NCBI RefSeq assembly: GCF_052180245.1
Contig: NZ_CP197474.1
Location: forward strand, 4,686,729-4,750,728
Length of the DNA: 64,000 nt
Direction: 5' to 3'
Source: Parapusillimonas sp013416435
GTDB taxonomy: Bacteria > Pseudomonadota > Gammaproteobacteria > Burkholderiales > Burkholderiaceae_B
In this document: positions 28,095 to 37,083 of the stretch, one piece after another
How the letters are laid out: each line of letters opens with the position of its first letter
Position numbering within the stretch: position 1 is the stretch's first letter
Notes under the pieces: model-generated
The model's input: the letters and a program-made list of their open reading frames with translations, nothing else
Told to the model about the DNA's origin: nothing
Database searches by the model: none
Program-made: the position numbers and the translations under genes

Positions 28095-28565
28095 TTACCA
28101 GCGGAAATGGCTGAATGCCTTGTTGGCCTCGGCCATCTTGTGAGTGTCCTCACGCTTCTTCATTGCCCCGCCACGGCCTTCGGAGGCATCGAGCAGTTCG
28201 CCGGCCAGGCGCAGATCCATCGATTTCTCGCCGCGCTTCTTGGCTGCTTCACGCAACCAGCGCATGGCAAGAGCCAGGCGGCGCACAGGACGCACTTCAA
28301 CCGGCACTTGATAGTTCGCGCCACCTACACGGCGGCTCTTTACTTCGACGATAGGCTTGATGTTGTTGATTGCAGTGTTGAACACTTCAATAGGCTCTTT
28401 GCCAGTTTTAGCCTGGATCTGGTCGAAAGCGCCGTAGATAATACGTTCGGCAACAGCTTTCTTACCAGACAACATAACAACGTTCATGAATTTGGCGAGC
28501 TCTACGCTGCCAAATTTGGGGTCGGGGAGAATCTCACGCTTGGGAACTTCGCGACGACGAGGCAT
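28095..28565 (-). CDS. rpsG: 30S ribosomal protein S7
   Basis: Nucleates assembly of the 30S head. Seen: 156 residues beginning MPRRREVPKREILPDPKFGS with GGANYQVPVEVRPVRR. The ATG at 28565 has AGGAAG upstream and gives the family N terminus; the frame is open for 17 more codons upstream without support. Confidence 0.97.
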   Translation of the reverse strand: MPRRREVPKREILPDPKFGSVELAKFMNVVMLSGKKAVAERIIYGAFDQIQAKTGKEPIEVFNTAINNIKPIVEVKSRRVGGANYQVPVEVRPVRRLALAMRWLREAAKKRGEKSMDLRLAGELLDASEGRGGAMKKREDTHKMAEANKAFSHFRW

Positions 28566-28698
28566 TTTAACTTCCTTGTGACTGTTCAGTTGAACCGCTT
28601 TCGCGGCCACGACCATTTATCGAAATGGCCACTTACATGCTATGGGCGTCTGCCCACGGCTGCACTGATACGACCAGATTTACTGGACTAAAAGATAC

Positions 28699-29076
28699 TT
28701 AGGCTTTCTTCGGGCGTTTTGCGCCGTACTTGGAACGGGCTTGCTTGCGGTCCTTGACGCCTTGAAGGTCGAGGGAGCCGCGCACGATGTGATAACGCAC
28801 ACCGGGCAAGTCCTTCACACGGCCGCCACGCACAAGAACGACCGAGTGTTCTTGCAGGTTGTGGCCTTCGCCGCCAATGTACGAAATGACTTCGAAGCCA
28901 TTGGTGAGGCGCACCTTGGCGACTTTACGCAAAGCCGAGTTTGGCTTCTTGGGGGTGGTGGTGTATACGCGAGTGCATACACCGCGGCGCTGAGGGCAGT
29001 TTTCGAGCGCGGGGCTCTTGCTGTTCGCGCGACTTACTTCGCGCGGCTTGCGCACGAGTTGGCTAATGGTTGGCAT
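28699..29076 (-). CDS. rpsL: 30S ribosomal protein S12
   Basis: Decoding-centre protein. Seen: 125 residues starting MPTISQLVRKPRE with TTTPKKPNSALRKVAKVRL and RGGRVKDLPGVRYH. The lysines whose change gives streptomycin resistance (in PKKPNS and GRVKDLPG) are the wild-type residues. First gene of the str operon, about 200 bases behind a strong promoter. Confidence 0.97.
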   Translation of the reverse strand: MPTISQLVRKPREVSRANSKSPALENCPQRRGVCTRVYTTTPKKPNSALRKVAKVRLTNGFEVISYIGGEGHNLQEHSVVLVRGGRVKDLPGVRYHIVRGSLDLQGVKDRKQARSKYGAKRPKKA

Positions 29077-29289
29077 GACCTTTACGCATCCTGTGACTTG
29101 ACCAGGCGCCTGGGCGCTCTGGTATACGTATTGAATTAAACGCCTGGAAAAAGGCGCCTTACTGCGGTTTCGCGCTGCATTTGCGCAAGAAGCCGCCAAA
29201 AACGAATACGTAAAGAGCGACTAGGGTCTTGCACAAAGCGAGCTACCTGACTTCAAGGAACTGGCAAGGAACCCTAAAGTAAGCTCGCC

Positions 29290-29319
29290 ATCGTAGCACG
29301 GCTAATGGGCTTTGGTCAA
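29290..29319 (-). promoter_or_regulatory. Predicted sigma-70 promoter of the str operon
   Basis: Minus strand: TTGACC (29319-29314), 18-base spacer, TACGAT (29295-29290). Five of six matches in both boxes. The -35 box overlaps the stop codon of the MaoC-type gene. The leader to rpsL is about 200 nt and contains a GGCGCC-rich possible hairpin near 29100-29160. Confidence 0.78.
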
Positions 29320-29780
29320 TCGAAAATTAGCAGCAGCATCTCGGCGACCAAGGCCGGCCGCTCCCGCCCTTCGATATCGAAGGCATTTTTGAATGTAAAC
29401 AGCGTGCCGCCATGGGCCGATTCCGCAGCCAGCAGCCGTTGGCGCAGGCGCAGCCGCGATCCCACCGGCACCGGCGCAGTGAATCGAAGCCGGTTCAAGC
29501 CGTAGTTGAGCCCCTTTCCGCGCTTCCGGATTTGAAAGATATCCTTGGCCAGCTGCGGAATCAGGGACAGCACGAAGAAGCCGTGCGCAATGGTGACGCC
29601 CCCGGGCATTTCCGCCTTGGCGCGTTCGGTGTCCACGTGGACCCAATGGTGGTCGCCGGTCAGCGCCGCGAACCGGTCCACCTGTTCTTGCGTAACCGTA
29701 AACCACCCGCTCGCCCCCAGCGCTTCGCCTGCGTACCGGGCCAGGTCCCGCGGCGTTTCAACTTCCAGCATTTCATTCAT
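29316..29780 (-). CDS. MaoC-family (R)-specific enoyl-CoA hydratase-like protein
   Basis: Hot-dog-fold hydratase family acting on enoyl-CoA thioesters. Seen: 154 residues from the ATG at 29780 with FTVTQEQVDRFAALTGDHHWVHVD (the catalytic Asp/His region), GVTIAHGFFVLSLIP and GLNRLRFTAPVPVGSRLRLR. The frame is open 16 codons further up; the chosen start gives a usual MaoC length. It lies 71 nt behind the Bug protein gene and may be co-transcribed with it. The exact substrate is unknown; a role with the nearby CoA-transferase and acyl-CoA dehydrogenase is inferred. Confidence 0.88.
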   Translation of the reverse strand: MNEMLEVETPRDLARYAGEALGASGWFTVTQEQVDRFAALTGDHHWVHVDTERAKAEMPGGVTIAHGFFVLSLIPQLAKDIFQIRKRGKGLNYGLNRLRFTAPVPVGSRLRLRQRLLAAESAHGGTLFTFKNAFDIEGRERPALVAEMLLLIFD

Positions 29781-29851
29781 CCATGTAAAAGCGCCCGTGG
29801 CGGATCCGAAGAAACGCGGCGGGCGCATGTTCAGGCCGGTTTGCGGCCAAA

Positions 29852-30883
29852 TCAGTTGGCGATCGTGACGCCCGTGGTGCTGACTATGGTTTCCCAGATT
29901 TTCCGCTCGTTTGCCACGAATGCCGCCGCGGCATCCGTGTCCATGGTGACCGGAGGGAGGTATCCCTGGGCTTGCAAGGTTTCCTTGGTGGACTCCATGG
30001 ACAGCACTTTGTTCATGGCGCCGTTCAAAGAGGCAATGATCGTCGCGTCGGTTCCCGCGGGAGCGACCAGCAGGTTCCAGATGGTGATGGCGAAATCCTT
30101 GTAGCCCGACTCGGCGACCGTGGGGACTTCGGACAATTGCGGGTAGCGGACGCCGCTGGTGACGGCCAGGTACTTGAGCTTGTCGCTCTTTGCCTGGGAT
30201 ACCGCCGCCGGGCCGGTCAGTATGCCGATTTCGAGCTGGCCGCCCTGCAGGTCGGTCGTCAACGGCGCGTCGCCCTTGTAGGGAACGTGCACGATGTCTA
30301 GGCCGGCCAGCTTCTTGAAGTACTCGAATGCCAGGTGGCCGGGCGTACCCGCGCCGGACGTACCGTAGGACAAGGCGCCGGGCTTGGATTTTGCCAACGC
30401 AACGAGTTCGCCCAGGCTCTTGACGGGAAGATCGCTCTTTACGGCGAACACCAGAGGAAGCGAACCCATGTTGGCGATCGGCACGATGTCCTTCACGGGG
30501 TCATACGGCACTTGCATGCCGATGAGCTTGGCGATGATGGTCGCCCCGACGGGACCTACGCCGAGCGTATAGCCATCGGGCGCGGAGCGCAGCGCCGCCG
30601 CCATGCCCACCGTGCCGCCTGCGCCGGCACGGTTCTCCACGACGACATTGGCCGACAAGGCGTCTTGCAGGCCCTTGGCCATGATGCGCGCGGCCGTGTC
30701 GGTCGAGCCGCCGGCCGGGAACGGCACGACCATCTTGATGGGCCTGTCGGGGTACGTGGCCGCCATGACGGCGCCGGGCGTGGCCAGCGTCATCGCCACG
30801 GCCCCCGCAAGCGCGCCCAGCAAGCAACGCCTGTTCTTGTTGATCTTCAAGCTGCCTGCTTTCTTGTTGTACTGGTGTCCCAT
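29852..30883 (-). CDS. Bug/TctC-family tripartite tricarboxylate transporter solute-binding protein
   Basis: Periplasmic binding protein of the Bug family, abundant in Bordetella and relatives, that captures carboxylated or amide solutes. Seen: 343 residues with a signal peptide (RRCLLGALAGAVAMTLATPGAVMAA), then YPDRPIKMVVPFPAGGSTDTAARIMA, VVENRAGAGGTVG, SYGTSGAGTPGHLAFEYF and HVPYKGDAPLTTDL, the family landmarks. AAGGG precedes the ATG at 30883. No TctA/TctB membrane genes are next to it, common for orphan Bug genes. Divergent from the GntR regulator, with a palindrome between them. Confidence 0.95.
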   Translation of the reverse strand: MGHQYNKKAGSLKINKNRRCLLGALAGAVAMTLATPGAVMAATYPDRPIKMVVPFPAGGSTDTAARIMAKGLQDALSANVVVENRAGAGGTVGMAAALRSAPDGYTLGVGPVGATIIAKLIGMQVPYDPVKDIVPIANMGSLPLVFAVKSDLPVKSLGELVALAKSKPGALSYGTSGAGTPGHLAFEYFKKLAGLDIVHVPYKGDAPLTTDLQGGQLEIGILTGPAAVSQAKSDKLKYLAVTSGVRYPQLSEVPTVAESGYKDFAITIWNLLVAPAGTDATIIASLNGAMNKVLSMESTKETLQAQGYLPPVTMDTDAAAAFVANERKIWETIVSTTGVTIAN

Positions 30884-30996
30884 ATATGTGATCCCTTACT
30901 ATGCCAACGAATCTGCGATTCGGCTCCTCCTGCATGGGTCGAGCCTCGGTATCGATGCTATGGCAATTCATTTTTAAAGTCAATAGGGCGTGTTAT

Positions 30997-31012
30997 TAAC
31001 CTATATAGGTTA
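30997..31012. promoter_or_regulatory. Palindromic operator candidate between Bug gene and gntR
   Basis: TAACCTATATAGGTTA is a perfect 16-bp palindrome in the divergent promoter region, followed at 31014 by ACTTATGGACTATAG. A similar ACTTATGACCTATAT occurs in front of the GST gene (37774-37788). Size and symmetry fit a GntR-dimer operator. Confidence 0.65.
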
Positions 31013-31109
31013 CACTTATGGACTATAGCTGACGACGACCATGTACCCGGGCACGCGGGATGAGTACAATCAGCGCTCAGACTGGCCGGAAGGACATCAG
31101 AACGACACA

Positions 31110-31862
31110 ATGGCTACCAAGCAAAGCAAACCGAACACAGTCATCGACTTCAGCCGAAGCGCAGCCGCCCGCTACGTGCAGCTGGCAAGCCTGTTCCGCC
31201 GTCGCGTCGAATCGGGGCAATGGCCTGTGGGCGAGCAAATCCCCACCGTGGACGAGCTCGCCGCGGAATGCAATGTAGCTCGCGCCACGGTCCGGCAGGC
31301 GCTCGACCTGCTTGAGGCCGAGCAGTTGATTGCCCGTTATCGGGCAAAAGGCACTTTTGTCATCGGCAAGCCCCAGGAACAGTTCTGGTGCGAAGTGGCC
31401 TCCAACTGGGATGGACAGCTTCTGGCGCCCAAGGGCGTGAGCATCGAGATCCTGTCGGCGGGCGAAAAGCGCGTCCCCACGACCGTCGGCCCCGATATCG
31501 GACGCGTTGCCGAAAGCTACCAATACTGGCAGCGCCGCCATTGGCGCAACGACCAGCCTTACTATCTGGGCGAAGTCTTTATAGACGAACAGATCTGCAA
31601 GCGAATTCCGCCACGGGCCTTCAAGACAAAAACGTCGATGCGCATCCTGCGGGATCTTCCCGGCCTCGAAATCGCCGAGGCCCACCAGACCCTTACCCTG
31701 GGTTCGGCGGATCCGGAGATCGCAGAGCTGCTCCAGCTGCCCTTGAACGCGCCTGTCGCGCACGTCCATCGCACCGCCGTCGACAAGGACGGTACCGTCG
31801 TGTTTGTCGGCGACGGCATCTACCGGGGCGACGTGGTGCGCCTGGACATCAAGCTCAAGTAA
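31110..31862 (+). CDS. GntR/HutC-family transcriptional regulator (UTRA domain)
   Basis: Ligand-responsive repressor or activator. Seen: 250 residues from the ATG at 31110; N-terminal winged helix with YVQLASLFRRRVESGQWPVGEQIPTVDELAAECNVARATVRQALDLLEAEQLIARYRAKGTFV, and a C-terminal UTRA-like ligand domain (YYLGEVFIDEQI, LTLGSADPEIAELLQLPLNAPVAHVHR). An upstream ATG at 31041 is in frame, but the later one fits the family. Divergent from the Bug gene and convergent with the CoA-transferase gene, so the genes on both sides are its probable targets. Confidence 0.9.
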   Translation: MATKQSKPNTVIDFSRSAAARYVQLASLFRRRVESGQWPVGEQIPTVDELAAECNVARATVRQALDLLEAEQLIARYRAKGTFVIGKPQEQFWCEVASNWDGQLLAPKGVSIEILSAGEKRVPTTVGPDIGRVAESYQYWQRRHWRNDQPYYLGEVFIDEQICKRIPPRAFKTKTSMRILRDLPGLEIAEAHQTLTLGSADPEIAELLQLPLNAPVAHVHRTAVDKDGTVVFVGDGIYRGDVVRLDIKLK

Positions 31863-31867
31863 GCATG

Positions 31868-31943
31868 GGGGTCAGACCCCGTACGGGGTCTGACCCCTTC
31901 TTCGATTGAGTGGAGGGTCAGACCCCGCATGGGGTCTGACCCT
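31868..31943. repeat. Two copies of the dispersed 30-bp palindromic repeat between convergent genes
   Basis: 31868-31897 (GGGGTCAGACCCC, GTAC, GGGGTCTGACCCC) and 31914-31943 (AGGGTCAGACCCC, GCAT, GGGGTCTGACCCT). The first begins six bases after the gntR stop, the second ends five bases before the stop of the CoA-transferase gene on the other strand. The end bases of the second copy changed together (A with T), preserving pairing. Confidence 0.95.
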
Positions 31944-31948
31944 GGCCA

Positions 31949-33172
31949 TCAAATCACGCGTCTTTCCTTCAGCTCCGCAAGCGCCTCCGCATCCATGCCC
32001 AGCATGTCGGCCAGCACCTCGTTGGTATGCTGGCTGAGCGTGGGCGGCGGGCGCCGGTAATTGACGGGCGTCTCCGAGAGTTTCAGGGGATTCGCGATCT
32101 GGGGAATTGGTCCCACGGTCGAGTGCTCCATCTCGATCAGCATCTTGCGGTGCTGGATTTGCGGATCTTCGAAAACCTGGCTCAAGTCGTTGATGGGCCC
32201 GCAGGGCACGTTCGCGGCGTCCAGCTGCTCTTGCCAGTGCTTGACCGGCCGGCTGCGGAAGACTTCGGCCAGCATGGGAACCAGCACCTTCTGGTTCCGG
32301 GCGCGCAGCCGGTTCAGTTCGAAGCGGGGATCGCTGCCCAGTTCCGGCAAGCCAAGGATGTCGCACAATTGGCGGAACTGCGAATCGTTACCCACCGCGA
32401 TCATCAGATGGCCATCGCTGCACTCGAACGCCTGGTACGGGCAGGTGATGGCCGACGCGGTGCCCATGCGCTGGGGGACTTCGCCCGAAACCAGATAATT
32501 CATCGCCATGTGGGACAGCGACGCCAATTGCGCGTCGTACAGGGCGATATCGATGTGCTGGCCCTTGCCCGACACGGCGTCCCGATGGTTGAGTGCCGAA
32601 AGTATGCCGATGGCGGCATAAAGGCCGGCGTTGATGTCCGACACCGCATAACCGACTTTCTGCGGCCCGCCGCCCGGCTCGTCGGGCGCATTGCCCGTCA
32701 GGCTCATCAAGCCGGTCATCGACTGGAAGATGGGATCATAGCCGGGCCGATGGCTGTAGGGGCCAGTCTGTCCGAAACCGGTGATCGAGCAATACACCAG
32801 GCGCGGGTTGATTTCCTTCAACGATTCATAGTCCAACCCGTAGCGGACGAGGTCGCCCGCCTTGAAGTTTTCGATCAGCACATCGCACTGCTTGGCCAGC
32901 TCGCGGATCAGGGCTTGCCCTTCGGGAACGGCCATATTGATCGAAATCGAACGCTTGCCCCGGTTCATCGCCAGGAAAGAAGAGGTTTCAGGCGTTTCCT
33001 GGCCTTCGGCATTCTTCGCACGATAACCTTGCTGGCGAACGTCGTCGCCTCTTCCGGGCCGCTCGACCTTGATCACGTCGGCTCCCAGATCGGCCAGCAT
33101 CTGGGCAGCCCATGGCCCTGAAAACACCCGGCTCAGGTCCAGGACACGGATATGAGAAAGGCAATCCGCCAT
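31949..33172 (-). CDS. CaiB/BaiF-family (class III) CoA-transferase
   Basis: Moves CoA between a CoA thioester and a free acid. Seen: 407 residues with LSHIRVLDLSRVFSGPWAAQMLADLGADVIKVERPGRGDDVR, NRGKRSISINM, FGQTGPYSHRPGYDPIFQSMTGLMSLTG (region of the catalytic Asp) and GKGQHIDIALYDAQLASL. Last gene of the minus-strand catabolic run, 33 nt after the acyl-CoA dehydrogenase. The likely role is to activate the pathway acid as a CoA ester; donor and acceptor are unknown. Confidence 0.93.
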   Translation of the reverse strand: MADCLSHIRVLDLSRVFSGPWAAQMLADLGADVIKVERPGRGDDVRQQGYRAKNAEGQETPETSSFLAMNRGKRSISINMAVPEGQALIRELAKQCDVLIENFKAGDLVRYGLDYESLKEINPRLVYCSITGFGQTGPYSHRPGYDPIFQSMTGLMSLTGNAPDEPGGGPQKVGYAVSDINAGLYAAIGILSALNHRDAVSGKGQHIDIALYDAQLASLSHMAMNYLVSGEVPQRMGTASAITCPYQAFECSDGHLMIAVGNDSQFRQLCDILGLPELGSDPRFELNRLRARNQKVLVPMLAEVFRSRPVKHWQEQLDAANVPCGPINDLSQVFEDPQIQHRKMLIEMEHSTVGPIPQIANPLKLSETPVNYRRPPPTLSQHTNEVLADMLGMDAEALAELKERRVI

Positions 33173-33205
33173 TTATTGTTCACTCCTATAAAACATGCTA
33201 TGGCT

Positions 33206-35548
33206 TCAAGTCGGAAGGTTCAGAACCATCTTCGCCAGGATATTGCGCTGGATTTCGTTCGTGCCGCTGAAAATCTTGGCCGCCGCCGCGTTGAACAGCG
33301 GAAGCTGCACGCCGTCCAGCGTGACCTCCGATCCGTCCTGCGCCGCGAACGCTATGCTGCCGGACGATGACGCGTGCTCCTGTGCTGCGTCGAGCAACAG
33401 CAAGGCTGTCCGCTCGTGTGTCTCGGTGGCCCAGATCTTGAGCAGGGACACATTGGCCGGCAAGGGCTCATTGCGCCGCACGATCTCAGAGAATGCGGCA
33501 TAGGCGGCCGACAGGTCGGCGACATCGATATGCAACTGCGCATAATCGGCCATGAACGCCGCATCGTCGAACAGACCACTATGCAGGGCGATCTTGTCGA
33601 CCATGCCCATGGTGTTCTGCGAATGCTTGGGGCTGCCGCTGAACAAGCGCTCGAAGCCCAGCAACGCCTTGGATATCGTCCAGCCCTGATTCATTTCGCC
33701 CACCAGGTTTTCCTTGGGAACCCTGACGTTATCGAAGAACACTTCGCAATATTCCTCGTCGCCCGCGATCGTCTTGATGGGGCGCACCAACACGCCGGGC
33801 GTCGACAGATCGACCATCAGAAAGCTGATGCCGGCCTGCTTCTTGACGGTTTTGTCGGTACGGACCAGCATGAACATGTGCGTGGCGTCCTGCGCAAGCG
33901 TGGACCAGGTTTTCTGGCCATTGACCACGAACTGGTCGCCATCCGGCACGGCCTCGCAACGCAGCGACGCTAGGTCGGAACCAGCATTGGGTTCGGAATA
34001 CCCCTGCGCCCAGACATGCTCGCCCGACAGGATGGGCGGCAGATACTTGGCTTTCTGCTCGGCCGTGCCGAAACGGAACAGAATCGGTCCTAGCATGACC
34101 AGCCCCTGATCTGGCGGGCGCCCCACCCCGTAGCGTTCTTGCTCTTCGATGTAGGCAATCATCTTGTCCGGCGACAATGCCATGCCGCCATATTCCTTGG
34201 GCCACGCCGGGGCGATCCAGCCTTGAGCCGACAGCGTCTTGTACCACTCCTCGATCTGATGCCAGTGCAGGCGAGAGGTCTTGTGGCGCAGGTGCTCGGG
34301 ATAATGGCGCGCGAAGAAGGCGCGCAGCATCTGGCGGAATTCCGTCTCGGGCATGGCGTCCCAGTCGGTATCGGTGGGGAAGCTGGCCCAGGCTCCAACG
34401 CCCTCGTCCGGCGTTACCGGCTCGGTCGTCCGCGCCGACCGGGAGAGCTCGCCGGCATACCGGCTGCGATGAGCCCGTGCATTGCCCAGCTCGCTGCTCA
34501 GGGCGATTGCCCGCTTCAAGGCCAGGCCGATGTCCGACTCGTCGGAATACCCCATGCCGCCGTGGATCTGCACGGCCAGGCGAGTGATCAGGCCTGCCGC
34601 CTGCTCCGCTCGCACTTTCAGGCGGCTTGCCTGCATCGCCAGACCGCCGTCCGACTGTGCCACGAGAGTCAATGCCTGCGCGATGGCGTATTCGAGCAAC
34701 TGAAGCTGGATGTAGGCATCGACCATGCGATGCTGCAGGCTTTGGAAGCTGCCTATGGGCTTCCCGAACTGCACCCGGACATTCATGTATTCCAGGGTGG
34801 CCTCGAACGACTGGCGCCCGATGCCCAGCAACTGCGCCGCCTGGACGATGCGCGTGATGTCCAGGGCGGCATTGAGCCATTCCAGCACCTTGTCGCCGGA
34901 GGCGAGTATCTGTTCAGCCTCTATCCGGCATGCAGACAAGGCGATGGCACCCGCATCGGCGCCGTCCAGCCGGCGCTGGGGTTCGATCACGAGCCCCGAC
35001 TGCCCCGCCGGCAGCCACACCAGCATGGGGGAACCCGCATCGCCGGCCAATGCCAGCCAGCCGTCGGCCGCTTTGAGGGGTTGAGCACCGACATAGTTAC
35101 CGTTCAATACCCAGGCATCCCCGTCCATGCTTGCGTTATCGGGCGCGACGGTGTCGATCTGCCCCAGCCGCTGCTGCCACGCCGTGCCGACCAGGCGCGA
35201 CCCATCGGCAATGCCGGCCAGCAGCTCGTCGCGCAAGGCGCTCGCCGGCAGGCGGGCAAGCAGGCTGACCGCCTGCACGGCGACCGGCAACACAGGCTCC
35301 GCAATGTACGATCTGCCCACTTCCTCGGCAATGGCGACCATTTCGGCCAGCCCGAGTCCAAGGCCGCCGTGGTCCTCCGGCACCAGCAGGGCCGGCCATC
35401 CGGCCTCTGCGATCTGCTGCCAGAATTCGCGGTCCACGCCGCGATCGTCGGCGATCAACGTCCTTATGCGTTCGCCGTGATTTTCCCGAGCCAGGAAATC
35501 GCGCGCGCTATCCTTGAATGCCTGAATTTCGCTCATGTCAAAACCCAT
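33206..35548 (-). CDS. Two-module acyl-CoA dehydrogenase (natural fusion)
   Basis: FAD-dependent alpha,beta-oxidation of acyl-CoA. Seen: 780 residues, about twice the usual 380. Module 1 (about 5-380) has ALLVPEDHGGLGLGLAEM, QFGKPIGSFQSLQHRMVDAY and VQIHGGMGYSDESDIG; module 2 (about 410-780) has GWIAPAWPKEYGGMALSPDKM, YSEPNAGSDLASL, VVNGQKTWSTLAQ and KIFSGTNEIQRNIL. A linker with TTEPVTPDEG joins them. The ATG at 35548, two bases after the upstream stop and behind AGAGG, is preferred to codons further upstream. Module 1 lacks the clear TEPNAGSD-type block seen in module 2, suggesting one active and one structural or modified half, as in heteromeric dehydrogenases; this is inference. Confidence 0.9.
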   Translation of the reverse strand: MGFDMSEIQAFKDSARDFLARENHGERIRTLIADDRGVDREFWQQIAEAGWPALLVPEDHGGLGLGLAEMVAIAEEVGRSYIAEPVLPVAVQAVSLLARLPASALRDELLAGIADGSRLVGTAWQQRLGQIDTVAPDNASMDGDAWVLNGNYVGAQPLKAADGWLALAGDAGSPMLVWLPAGQSGLVIEPQRRLDGADAGAIALSACRIEAEQILASGDKVLEWLNAALDITRIVQAAQLLGIGRQSFEATLEYMNVRVQFGKPIGSFQSLQHRMVDAYIQLQLLEYAIAQALTLVAQSDGGLAMQASRLKVRAEQAAGLITRLAVQIHGGMGYSDESDIGLALKRAIALSSELGNARAHRSRYAGELSRSARTTEPVTPDEGVGAWASFPTDTDWDAMPETEFRQMLRAFFARHYPEHLRHKTSRLHWHQIEEWYKTLSAQGWIAPAWPKEYGGMALSPDKMIAYIEEQERYGVGRPPDQGLVMLGPILFRFGTAEQKAKYLPPILSGEHVWAQGYSEPNAGSDLASLRCEAVPDGDQFVVNGQKTWSTLAQDATHMFMLVRTDKTVKKQAGISFLMVDLSTPGVLVRPIKTIAGDEEYCEVFFDNVRVPKENLVGEMNQGWTISKALLGFERLFSGSPKHSQNTMGMVDKIALHSGLFDDAAFMADYAQLHIDVADLSAAYAAFSEIVRRNEPLPANVSLLKIWATETHERTALLLLDAAQEHASSSGSIAFAAQDGSEVTLDGVQLPLFNAAAAKIFSGTNEIQRNILAKMVLNLPT

Positions 35549-35550
35549 CT

Positions 35551-36459
35551 TCAACCTCTTGCCTGTTCGAAGCCATACAGCTTTTCCGGGTTCTCCACCC
35601 ATACTTTCCGACGTGTCGCATCGTTGCCGAACCACTCATGGGCCAAATCGATCAGGCGCCCTACGTCCGGTGCGGACTGCCCCATGCGGACATACGGCCA
35701 ATCCGAGCCCCACAACACCTGATCTTCGTTCGCCGCCAGCAAGGCGTCGTGGAACGGTTTCAGGTCCTCATACCGCGGGGCTTGCTTCGATACCCGGCAC
35801 ACCGACAGCTTGACCCAGACCTTCCCCTGCTTGAGCAGGCGAAGCACCATCTGAAATATCGGATCATCGGGTCCGCGCTCGACGGACAGGCTGGCCATGT
35901 GATCGATCACCACGGGAACTCCAAGATCAGCCAGCGGTTCCAGTCTTTCGCGGTAAGCGTCATAGGGCCCCCATACTTGCGCGTGCAGGCCTGCGCGCCT
36001 CATGGACGGCGCCAGCGCTTGCACGGAGTCGAACCCGACGCTGCCGGCGAACAGGTTGCCGGCGGGGTCGCGCGCTTCGACGAAGCGTAGTCCTCTTACG
36101 CCGCCGGCATGGAGCTGTTGCAGCTGGTCCTGGGTCGCATCGGCCGACGCGACCGCCACGCCGCGCAAACTATCCTTGCGCAAGGCGATGGCATCGATCA
36201 GCGCGGAAGCGTCTGTACCGTAGGGCGCCGGCTGCACCAGCACGCCTCTTTCCATTCCAATGGTGTCCAGCATCTGCAGGTAGCGCGCCGCGGGAGCATC
36301 CGGAGGCGGATAGTTGGATGGATTCCTCAAGGGAAACTGGTCATATGGCCCGAAGACGTGGCAGTGCGTATCGCAGCTGTATGCCGGTAGGGTCACGCTG
36401 GGCGCCGTCGGCATGCGAGGCGCATCCAGGACGTCGGGTACGATGCCTTGTTGGTTCAT
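35551..36459 (-). CDS. Amidohydrolase-2 family metal hydrolase (2-pyrone-4,6-dicarboxylate lactonase-like)
   Basis: TIM-barrel hydrolase of the PF04909 type, which includes LigI lactonase and related decarboxylases. Seen: 302 residues with YSCDTHCHVFGPYDQFPL (HxH-like metal or substrate site), PAPYGTDASALIDAI, GVRGLRFV, VVIDHMASL and LWGSDWPYVRMGQ (conserved Asp). The ATG at 36459 overlaps the preceding stop as ATGA; the frame runs further up but into the other gene. With the neighbours it suggests breakdown of a cyclic or lactone intermediate. Confidence 0.88.
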   Translation of the reverse strand: MNQQGIVPDVLDAPRMPTAPSVTLPAYSCDTHCHVFGPYDQFPLRNPSNYPPPDAPAARYLQMLDTIGMERGVLVQPAPYGTDASALIDAIALRKDSLRGVAVASADATQDQLQQLHAGGVRGLRFVEARDPAGNLFAGSVGFDSVQALAPSMRRAGLHAQVWGPYDAYRERLEPLADLGVPVVIDHMASLSVERGPDDPIFQMVLRLLKQGKVWVKLSVCRVSKQAPRYEDLKPFHDALLAANEDQVLWGSDWPYVRMGQSAPDVGRLIDLAHEWFGNDATRRKVWVENPEKLYGFEQARG

Positions 36460-37073
36460 AGTGCGGGCTCCCATTTTCTGGCTTTGTTCATCGCTGTCAG
36501 CGCCGGCGCGCCGTCTTGCATGGGTGTGTCCAGCGGCGGCGGCTGGTCGTCGGGCATGGGGATCTCGTGCACATTCAGGGTCATCGAAACCATGGTGTAG
36601 TAGCCCACCACCGCGGTCAGCTCGACAACGCCCGCGGCACCCCATAGTTCCACCGCGCGCCCATACACCATGGACTCGACCGTACCGTGCTGCTGCAATT
36701 GACGTGCGAATTCATACACGATGAATTCCGCCTCGTCGTCGAATGGCGGCTCGTCAGCCTCTTTCAAGGCGTCGATCACCGCCTGGCTCAGTCCCGCCTT
36801 GCGAGCGGCGTCGGCGTGGATGTACCACTCGATCTGGCTGTTCCAGCGACGAGCCGTGACAATGATGGCCAGCTCGTTCAGCTTGGGTGGCAAGGACGTG
36901 CCGAAACGCAGGATTTCGCCCAGTTTCTGCCAGCGCTCCGCCAGCTCCGGATTGTGGATCGCGGCCCGCAGCGGCCCAACCAGCCGGCCGCGCGGGCCGC
37001 TGATGATGTTTTCATACACCTGACGCTGCTCGACGCTCATGGTTTCAGGCGTGGGTAGGGGAATACGGCTCAT
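36456..37073 (-). CDS. Carboxymuconolactone-decarboxylase/AhpD-like family protein
   Basis: Small alpha-helical protein of the CMD/AhpD fold. Seen: 205 residues with IISGPRGRLVGPLRAAIHNPELAERWQKLGEILRFGTSLPPKLNELAIIVTARRWNSQIEWYIHADAARKAGL, the CMD core. The CxxC of AhpD peroxidases is not visible (the region reads SQIEWYIH), so a redox role is unlikely. The ATG at 37073 gives MSRIPLPTPETM; it lies ten bases after the GST stop and overlaps the next gene as ATGA. Substrate unknown. Confidence 0.85.
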   Translation of the reverse strand: MSRIPLPTPETMSVEQRQVYENIISGPRGRLVGPLRAAIHNPELAERWQKLGEILRFGTSLPPKLNELAIIVTARRWNSQIEWYIHADAARKAGLSQAVIDALKEADEPPFDDEAEFIVYEFARQLQQHGTVESMVYGRAVELWGAAGVVELTAVVGYYTMVSMTLNVHEIPMPDDQPPPLDTPMQDGAPALTAMNKARKWEPAL

Positions 37074-37083
37074 GGTCTCGGTC

